Program-made: the position numbers and the translations under genes
The notes under the pieces: model-generated
Database searches by the model: none
Seen by the model: the letters and a program-made list of their open reading frames with translations, nothing else
What the model was told of the DNA's origin: nothing
In this document: positions 56,767 through 64,000 of the stretch, in pieces
How positions within the stretch are numbered: the first letter of the stretch is position 1
Layout: every line of letters starts with the position of its first letter
Source of the DNA: Periplaneta americana
Lineage: Eukaryota; Arthropoda; Insecta; Blattodea; Blattidae
Length of the DNA: 64,000 bases
Reading direction: 5' to 3'
Assembly (NCBI RefSeq): GCF_040183065.1
Contig: NC_091120.1
Location: 190,857,627-190,921,626, forward strand

Positions 56767-58029
56767 CTGGAAATGGGTGATTGCATGGGTAGGCCTTCGG
56801 TTTGTGTGTAATATTTGTTATTATTTTTTGTTATCATACATATTCCGAAGCGATACACTGTTAAAAGTTGTGTAATCAAGATGTGTAACATTTCGACGTT
56901 GATTTTATAGAATCTCGAGGTATTTCACCTTCTTCATATGATGATAAAGTATAAAATCGCTAGTTTTTTATGTCCTCATGACATCGTGCAGAATTTGTAA
57001 TCACTCGCCGTCGTAACCTGTATCAGAATCTGGTGCTGGGCGCATAATTTTATAATCCACTCTTCCCGCGCGGGTCAGAGGTCATAACGATAATGGATGT
57101 TGGCTTTGCATGGCGCTCCACACGGCGCAGCTTTCATTCGTATGTGAAAACATGAATCAGGATTGAATCCGGGGATTTTCTGGGTTCAAGTCAGATTTGA
57201 GCTGCTTGGTGCTCTATCCAGTCGATGTGGCGATGGTTTATTTTGTTATGTAAATTTCCTAACTAAAACAAAAACTAGCAGCAAATTGGTATTAGAGTAT
57301 CTGGGATGAATTCCCGGATAATTACTTTATGATCGGTGACAAATTTCGTGTTTCACTATGTATGTATTTTTTCTCTTTTCGTTTTATCTGTATGTGCATT
57401 GGCGTCAGTAATTTTACATAGGCCGAGGCCGCGGCTGTGCCGAACGTGTATGTTTAATCTTGATCTCGTATGACGCAGTCGATAACCGTTAACTCTTTGT
57501 TCAGGACTGTATGACATTTGCAGTATGAATGTATATATTTTTCAACACGTAAATCTTGCCCGATGTCATGTTATGCTATATTTGTTGTTCCTCATTCTCC
57601 AGTCTGTCATTATTCGCTTTTTCATCTTACTCTTTTTCTGAGTTCCCTCTTCTGCATCTTTGTACAGACACTAACTCATAAGCAGGGAAAGGGATTTGGA
57701 GTATTATGACGAATGGTGAAACGTAGTATAGATATTTGTAGCTCAGTGACTGTCAGTGACTGACTGACAGTTGTCTTCTGTATGGAACTCGCCTCTGAAT
57801 ATGTATGTTTTTCCGTCAGGAGCGTGTTAAATTAAAACCTTTATTTACAATATCATGAAATATGATAATATGTATACAACGTATACTACAATATTTATAA
57901 TATATGCAATATAGACTACTACAATATTTACAATATAGCCTAATACAGTATTATTAAATGCTGAACAAAATGTAGAACCAAACGAAATAGCATTTTCAAT
58001 TAATGTTATGTTTTGTTGATGAAACAATT
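56767..58029. other. No gene; probable tRNA-derived SINE at 57020-57235
   Basis: On the minus strand, CGACTGGATAGAGCACC (A-box) and GGATTCAATCCTG (B-box) at about 57225 and 57155 have normal spacing. The following GC-richer sequence to 57020 may be its body. Other parts hold nothing I recognise. Confidence 0.45.
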
Positions 58030-58728
58030 ATTCCTGCTGTGCTTTGTTATAATAAATTGTAAATATCATTTTCAAATTTTCAAAATACAACTTTGCTCTG
58101 TTGCAAGGAAGGAAATTTTTTAATATGGAAAACTCCACTGTAAATCTGCAGAGACAATTGGAGAGTACTTGAAACAAGATACGTCAATTAAATTCACATG
58201 TTGAGTGACGTCATTGGGACACGTCTTTGTTAGTACATCTGAAATCCGACTAAGAATACTATACCCATCATTTTTAATCAAAACTCTGTTCATTTTTTCA
58301 CCAACACGTTTTCCTACTTCACCTTCTACTGCACTCGGTTTATTTACAATAGTCCTCATAATACTTATTTGCTCAACTAGTTCTAATCCTGACTCATCTA
58401 ATCGAATAATGGCATCCGGTAAATATAAAAAATTTGACTTATTATCCATGACTTCTATTTCTATTGTTCTATCATTTAGCAGTTCCTGGCGTATTTGAAT
58501 CGCAGCCGCGTCATCGGGATCGAAAGACTGGACCACTTTCTTCACAGATTGGAGGTGATGTGCGTAATAATTGCAAGCTTCTAACCACGACCCCCATCTC
58601 TTAAGAACTGAACATGGGGGAAGCGACAATTTAGGAATTGTTTCCTGAATTTTGATACTCGATCTGGAGCTTTTACAAATATAATGTTTCAATTTTGTAT
58701 TGTTAGTTGGTTTCACTTTCGGCATTGT
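58030..58728 (-). pseudogene. hAT-type transposase C-terminal half, partly open
   Basis: A 201-codon frame (58725 down to 58120) starts MPKVKPTNNTKLKHYI and passes through PPCSVLKRWGSWLEACNYYA, then VKKVVQSFDPDDAAAIQ and VNLIDVSCFKYSPIVSADLQ. RWGSWLEAC--Y and the terminal VS-D-ERSFS-like block are the C-terminal half of hAT-type transposases of the CGGBP1-like group. After a stop at 58120, frame-related sequence (LKNFLPCN-like) continues to about 58030. The first 16 residues look like a protein N-terminus joined to the C-terminal half, which suggests internal deletion. No terminal repeats were found, so it could be an old transposon or a processed relic. Confidence 0.55.
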
Positions 58729-59016
58729 ACCCGCACTTCACTACTCTGAACTGCAAACCTGCATGTTGAAGTTCTTATGCGACAACTGTCCCGTTCACCC
58801 GTTGTTGACGTGCAGAGATCTGCGAGTATGTCATGGAGGGGAGGACTTGGTATAAAGGATTGTAAACAAATGGCTGTGTAGATGCCAATACTAACTTTTA
58901 CTGCTCCAAATTCCGTTCCCTACTCACAAGTAATGTGAGGTTTGGAGCAAAATTTGAGTTCTAGCGTGTTGTGACGAGAAATTAATCTGATCTTCAAAGT
59001 AAAGGTCATAGTCTAG

Positions 59017-59743
59017 TGGCCGGTTTTTCCAAGTATTGTTAGAAAATTTAACGACTGTTAAACTCTAAACAGTTTGTTAATTAATAAAATTGTATGTTTT
59101 CAACACCAGTTTGGTTTAACAGACTGTTAACAGTTTGTTAATTTTAAATCTAGGATTTCGGGCAGTTAACTCGTTTAACAGTTAGTTAAATATGGCCGAT
59201 GTCTCCACAGCTGTTCGAACAGAAGTTGCGAAATTAATATTTTGTGCTCTCTGTAGGGAATGTTTAGCATATGACTGGTAATGTAACATTTACAAAATAC
59301 TTTGGACTGTTTAAATACATCAGTGTTATTTTATTTCTTTCGTATTTCGTATCCATAATAGCAATGAGGAAATATAACCTTACTTTGTAATTATTATTCA
59401 GCACGTCACCTACAACTTTCATTTGTCAACTGTTTGTTTATGGAGCGTGGCCTACTATAATAGGTTGTCATTTTATGCAAGTTTCATGACTCACTCTATA
59501 ATATAGAATTTAAAGATTAATTTTAGCCAATCAAAAATTGCCTTACATGTGTAGAATCATTACCAACTGCTGTTGAGTAGGCTAGTTAAAATATGCTAAC
59601 AGACGTTATAATTAAGTGTTGGTTATCTTAAACAAAATTATGTTGAACAAATGGAAAATACATTAACAAAGCGTTAAAAATAAACAGACTGTTAATTTAA
59701 CATTCGTTGAGCAAAATTAAACATTACTTGGACAAACTGGCCA
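59017..59743. mobile_element. Harbinger-like TIR element, 727 bp
   Basis: The ends TGGCCGGTTTTTCCAAGTAT at 59017 and, reverse-complemented, TGGCCAGTTTGTCCAAGTAA at 59743 differ at four of 20 bases. A 3-bp duplication, TAG, flanks it (59014-59016 and 59744-59746). GGCC-GTTT ends with 3-bp duplications fit PIF/Harbinger. The interior is full of TTAACA/TGTTAA motifs. A short frame at 59192 starts ATGGCCGATGTCTCCACAGC and runs about 29 codons, unrecognised. Confidence 0.7.
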
Positions 59744-60101
59744 TAGGTCTATTTAGAACTACATGGGAGGCAGTCCTTCATCAAATTAACAGTTGTCAAC
59801 TTTTGATGAGGTAATTATGCATAACAGCCAAAGAAGCGATTTTAAATTTTATTCTTTCCGAGAACCCTACATTTTTACCCCCCCCTTTTTTAAAATTAAA
59901 CACAAAAGTAGGAAAACAACGTAAACCGCAAAAACTTAATAATGTAATTTTTTTATCTAAAACCTTAATTTTCACTCATTTTTCAAGAGGACAAATATAA
60001 GTAGCAATAACCTAAACTAACCTAACCTAACCAAAATAGCCACACAAAGACTGAATCAATTTCACAAATTCGTCTAACAATGTCAACATAATGAACCTTA
60101 C
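59744..60101. other. No recognised feature
   Basis: AT-rich, with a run of C at 59878-59884 and repeated CCTAACC near 60010-60030. Confidence 0.4.
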
Positions 60102-60479
60102 CTTAATAATTCGGAGGATATAAGGCTGCAGTTGCTCTAAAGAATGCACACATTCTCTCTTCCAGTGGATATTTACACTTAAACATATATTCTCCCAAAT
60201 ATCCAATGACGCAACCATTCGAAAAACGTCCACAACATTAAGTTTACTAAGTGCCAGAAAGGTACCAGAACGACCAACTTTCTTCCGTTTCGCATACTTC
60301 CGGTATAATCTCCCACAACGGAAGTTCTGATCCGTATTATTTGCTCTCACCTCATGGCAACACACTTCGCAAATCATGCAATCCTTAATAATACCATGAT
60401 TCACGAAATAGTCTACAATATCCTCCTCTCTCAACTCTATACAGACAAAAAACGAAATTCTACATCCATTACAACTCAT
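60102..60479 (-). CDS. Merlin/ISXO2-like zinc-ribbon protein, first exon (probable transposon)
   Basis: Starting at the ATG at 60479, 126 codons read MSCNGCRISFFVCIELREED, then IVDYFVNHGIIKDCMICEVC, then QNFRCGRLYRKYAKRKKVGR, SGTFLALSKLNVVDVFRMVA. The D-FV-HG, C-IC-----W/FRC, R-GTF---SKL order is the zinc-ribbon N-terminus of Merlin/ISXO2 (IS1016-type) transposases. The frame meets an excellent splice donor, AAG|GTAAGG, at 60101-60096, so the remainder including the DDE domain would be in a later exon. I do not see that exon nearby. The longer open frame up to 60641 is probably not coding. Either an intron-containing transposon or a zinc-ribbon host gene derived from one. Confidence 0.5.
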
Positions 60480-60883
60480 AGCGATAGACCACCTACAAGA
60501 GGAGAATAATACACGCATCAAATACGACAAACTACAATCATACAGCCAACGACTTAGAGAAATTCTAGCTCGTAACATACAGCTTTCACTTAACCACAAC
60601 CATCCAATCATAAGGGAAAAATCATCAGTCATTAACAACACAAAACGCTTTATGACTTAACCACAGCCATCCAATCATACCGGAAGACACATCACCCCAG
60701 TGCTGGTGGTCGGAGTGACTACTACCGCGGAGGAATCGGAGATTACGATTAAAGCTCTCCACCGGTGATCTCCGATACTGCCGTAGGTGGAACAGGGGAC
60801 ATACGGATGCGGGGGTTCGGAGAGAAGTGACAGCTCAAGGACGACCGGCGCGTACGGACTGACGGTAGTTGTGAGGGGAATAA
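60480..60883. other. No gene; short inverted motif
   Basis: ATCGGAGATTA near 60739 and its complement GATCTCCGAT near 60768 form a small inverted repeat in a GC-richer patch just before the BED-finger remnant. It might be part of that element's leader. Confidence 0.4.
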
Positions 60884-61072
60884 AATGGCACGAAATCGGA
60901 TATCCGTCGCATGGAAATTCTTTAATTTAGTTGAAGGTAATAATAAAGTCGCATACTGTTAACTTTGTGGGCGAATTTACTCTAAGGGTGGTGGAACTTC
61001 GAAATTGTTAGACCATTTGAAGCGATCGCACAATCGCGAACTTGATGAAAACAATTACACAAAACATTTGAT
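60884..61072 (+). pseudogene. BED zinc-finger remnant of a hAT transposase
   Basis: From the ATG at 60884, MARNRISVAWKFFNL is followed by NNKVAYC, a TAA stop, LCGRIYSKGGGTSKLLDHLK, then RSHNRELD. The W-F, C--C, TS-LL-HLKR-H arrangement is a BED finger, the DNA-binding N-terminus of many hAT transposases. The stop falls between the two metal-binding cysteines (C-stop-LC), most simply AAA to TAA. The frame is lost after about 61072. Confidence 0.75.
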
Positions 61073-62093
61073 ACGATTTCTTTTTAAATTGTTTTAGTGC
61101 TATTGTTCCCAAACGCTCACAGTCTATGAAACAATCTTGAAATTTCTCTAAAACGTAACTTTCGAGACAATAAAAAAAAAAAATGGAATATTTACAAGAC
61201 GACTTGAGTTATATTTTATTGTTTAGACAACTTGAGTTATGTTTTACTGTTTGGATTAAAATATTTCTGAATGAAAGTAAAGAAACCTCTGGTAATAATA
61301 GCCTATAATTACAATTATCCTTAAGTTGATATCCACTTATATTTTCATTACAGAGCAGGAGTGGCGCGTTTTGGAAAAGGCAGTTCAAATACCGACACCC
61401 TTTAACACAATAAGCACAATCCTGTCCGGTGAAGAATCTGAATAAATTATGTTGGACAGTAAACTTTATCCCATTGATAGCCCACGTTTCTTTTGTTTCA
61501 TTCTGAAGCGCCCTTAATATATTTTACGTTAACTAAACCGATTAGAATAATAATTGACAAACCCTGTTTGCGATTAAACGAGAGTTTCTAGGAGAATTAA
61601 AGTATACATGTTTACATTAGCTGCTGAAAAGCTTTACTTCTGCATTAGTTTTGTAGTTAGATTGAATGTTATTAATTTGATCAATGACATAAAACTAATA
61701 CGGCTTTCCACATATACTATGAATTTCAAAACTAGAAAAAAAATCTGTCAGCTAACGTAGCACTTTAAGTAACACAAAAAAGAGCCGAAGAAAGAGAGAG
61801 AGATTAACATAAAAGAGAGATTAAACAACAACAAATTAGAACTTATTTTAAAAGATACGCGGACGTCAGCGGACTCGAATCACTACCTGATCCGATTAAA
61901 GGAATGCTCAGCGGAAAGTGTATGTCTGCGACACAGCACATATACAACCTGCACGGCATCAATCGGAGGTAACCGGAGGACTCCGAATGAAAGCGCGCAA
62001 ACAACCGCTCCGGAGAAAACCTAATCATAAGCAGCACTACATCACCCAACAAGAACACACAACACTTCAGCCAATCAAATCACAATATATTAT
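61073..62093. other. No recognised feature
   Basis: AT-rich with a GC-richer patch at 61855-62020. Overlapping frames there (61843-62058 minus, 61918-62175 plus) are unrecognised. Confidence 0.4.
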
Positions 62094-63232
62094 CAGTCTT
62101 ACTAATAAACTGTGTATTGTTTTTATACGAGACTTAGGCAGAGTTGAGACAGAAAACGTTACTAATAAACCGTGAATAAGCTATGGACGTATAAACAGGC
62201 TGTAACTATACAATGGGAATTGCTTTGCAGTAGTTATATACACGAAACCCCTGTAACAGTCTTACTAATAAACCGTGTATAGTTTTTATACGAGACTTAT
62301 GCAGAGTTGAGACAGAAAACGTTACTAATAAACCGTGAATAAGCTATGGACGTATAAACAGGCTGTAACTATACAATGGGAATTGCTTTGCAGTAGTTAT
62401 ATACACGAAACCCCTGTAACAGTCTTACTAATAAACCGTGTATAGTTTTTATACGAGACTTATGCAGAGTTGAGACAGAAAACGTTACTAATAAACCGTG
62501 AATAAGCTATGGACGTATAAACAGGCTGTAACTATACAATGGGAATTGCTTTGCAGTAGTTATATACACGAAACCCCTGTAACAGTCTTACTAATAAACC
62601 GTGTATAGTTTTTATACGAGACGTATGCAGAGTTGAGACAGAAAACGTTACTAATAAACCGTGAATAAGCTATGGACGTATAAACAGGCTGTAACTATAC
62701 AATGGGAATTGCTTTGCAGTAGTTATATACACGAAACCCCTGTAACAGTCTTACTAATAAACCGTGTATTGTTTTTTATACGAGACTTATGCAGAGTTGA
62801 GACAGAAAACGTTACTAATAAACCGTGAATAAGCTATGGACGTATAAACAGGCTGTAACTATACAATGGGAATTGCTTTGCAGTAGTTATATACACAAAA
62901 CCCCTGTAACAGTCTTACTAATAAACCGTGTATAGTTTTTATACGAGACGTATGCAGAGTTGATACAGAAAACGTTACTAATAAACCGTGAATAAGCTAT
63001 GGACGTATAAACAGGCTGTAACTATACAATGGGAATTGCTTTGCAGTAGTTATATACACGAAACCCCTGTAACAGTCTTACTAATAAACCGTGTATAGTT
63101 TTTATACGAGACTTATGCAGAGTTGAGACAGAAAACGTTACTAATAAACCGTGAATAAGCTATGGACGTATAAACAGGCTGTAACTATACAATGGGAATT
63201 GCTTTGCAGTAGTTATATACACGAAACCCCTT
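62094..63232 (+). repeat. Seven tandem copies of a 163-bp unit
   Basis: Units begin CAGTCTTACTAATAAACCGT at 62094, 62257, 62420, 62583, 62746, 62910 and 63073, a period of 163 (one of 164). Copies differ at only a few positions. Each unit has two half-units, both starting TTACTAATAAACCGTG, so the motif recurs 14 times in the same direction. No coding frame. Confidence 0.96.
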
Positions 63233-63671
63233 GTTTAAGCGTTTTATATAGCGAAAAAATGGCCGCCCCTGTAACAGCTGTTCGTATCGACCGTCATTTT
63301 ATGATGGTTACCTTGTAACCACAGAAGAACAAACCAAAGATCATAGAATTATTAGAATAATATTGCTGTAGCATGTACTCTTTGACCAAAATGTAGTGTG
63401 GTAATCGATTAGAGCCAGTTGTACTATCGATATTTAACACGTCACACTAGAGCGCTCTACCGGATGCAGTAGAGAACCTCAGATATTCTATTACCTTTCG
63501 TAACGAAGTAATGACGAAACTATGATGTAGCTGTGTAACAGTTGCACTGTTATACACGACGTATGTAGTGATTATTAGTAAGGAATTTACACACGACTTA
63601 TAAACGAGCTACTCATTGTATAAGTGTAAGACAGTTAAACGTCTGTATATAGAGTTTTTATTAGTAAGACC
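63233..63671. mobile_element. Right flank of the 163-bp array, with inverted end motif
   Basis: TTTTTATTAGTAAGACCG at 63654-63671 is the reverse complement of the array's starting motif C-GTCTTACTAATAAA. ATTATTAGTAAGGAA near 63574 repeats it in the same inverted direction. Array plus flank may be one TIR-bounded element of about 1.58 kb whose interior has amplified. Confidence 0.5.
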
Positions 63672-64000
63672 GTAAAAGTTATGCACTCAACAGCATAGTC
63701 TTCTAAACACGAGGGAAAAAAAAACCATGTTCAATTCTTCTTCATATTAAAAAAAAAAACTCTACTCTACCTGAACCGTAACTGACCTACGCATAATATA
63801 CACGTATTAATAAACGAAATTCAATACTAAACACTACCAAACCATCTAAAATAACAAAATCGCTTCTGTAGTTGTTCTGCATAATTACCTTTGATGAGAT
63901 CAAGTAATCACTACATTGCCAACACAAGAGATTTAGAGAGTGAACTAAAAACTAACCTCGGAAAGTTACCTCTGGAAAACAATTTGATTTCCCCAGACGC
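63672..64000. other. No recognised feature
   Basis: AT-rich sequence to the window edge with A runs near 63716 and 63750. Confidence 0.4.

Noticed and set aside
62094..63232. CRISPR array from seven regularly spaced repeats
   Set aside because: The whole 163-bp unit is conserved, so there are no variable spacers; this is a tandem satellite.

Overview
This is a repeat-saturated stretch of animal nuclear DNA, most likely an insect and probably a cockroach or close blattodean. The evidence is AT-rich sequence with many microsatellites, eukaryotic splice signals, tRNA-derived SINEs, and RTE-like, Jockey/CR1/L2-like, Penelope, mariner, hAT, Helitron and Harbinger-like elements. The taxon is an inference from remembered element families, not from a search.

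Only one convincing host coding exon is visible: positions 33485-34009 on the plus strand. It encodes 175 residues with an N-terminal SAM domain and a conserved C-terminal segment like SAMD5/SASH1-family adaptors. It ends at a strong GTGAGT splice donor. I could not find later exons, so the plus-strand sequence downstream is probably intron 1. That intron opens with about 3 kb of a roughly 255-bp tandem repeat. Every other long reading frame I could interpret belongs to a mobile element or a low-complexity array.

Layout. 0.7-2.3 kb: two head-to-tail pieces of an RTE-like retrotransposon (called RTE-1 here). 3-3.8 kb: a TIR element, a hairpin and a SINE with a perfect 13-bp target duplication. 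4.6-7.8 kb: kilobase-scale polypurine, then polypyrimidine tracts. 8.75-11.05 kb: a 113-bp satellite carrying two SINEs in the same register. 11.4-12.2 kb: a Helitron fragment. 14.4-17.4 kb: LINE tails and an RTE-like element split by a TIR element. 18.3-25.1 kb: two inverted copies of one hAT-like element, each with a perfect 8-bp target duplication, plus another hAT-like element in a TA repeat. 25.6-26.4 kb: an internally deleted RTE-1 copy. 27.8-32.1 kb: tandem repeats. 33.2-40 kb: the host exon and its intron. 40.2-41.6 kb: a complete short Helitron and an RTE-1 tail. 43.9-49.3 kb: a SINE, RTE-1, an L2-like LINE split by a 183-bp TIR element, and a Jockey-like LINE split by RTE-1. 49.9-50.8 kb: a deleted mariner. 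52.9-56.8 kb: a Penelope element split by a hAT, a 560-bp foldback element and a second L2-like tail. 58-61.1 kb: hAT, Harbinger-like, Merlin-like and BED-finger remnants. 62.1-63.7 kb: seven 163-bp repeats between inverted end motifs.

The main value of the window is its record of insertion order. Several elements have readable target duplications or interrupt a recognisable reading frame. In one case (24.0-25.1 kb against 28.7-28.8 kb) the empty target site survives as a paralogous repeat in the same window. I see no intact autonomous element, CRISPR array, rRNA gene or functional tRNA gene.
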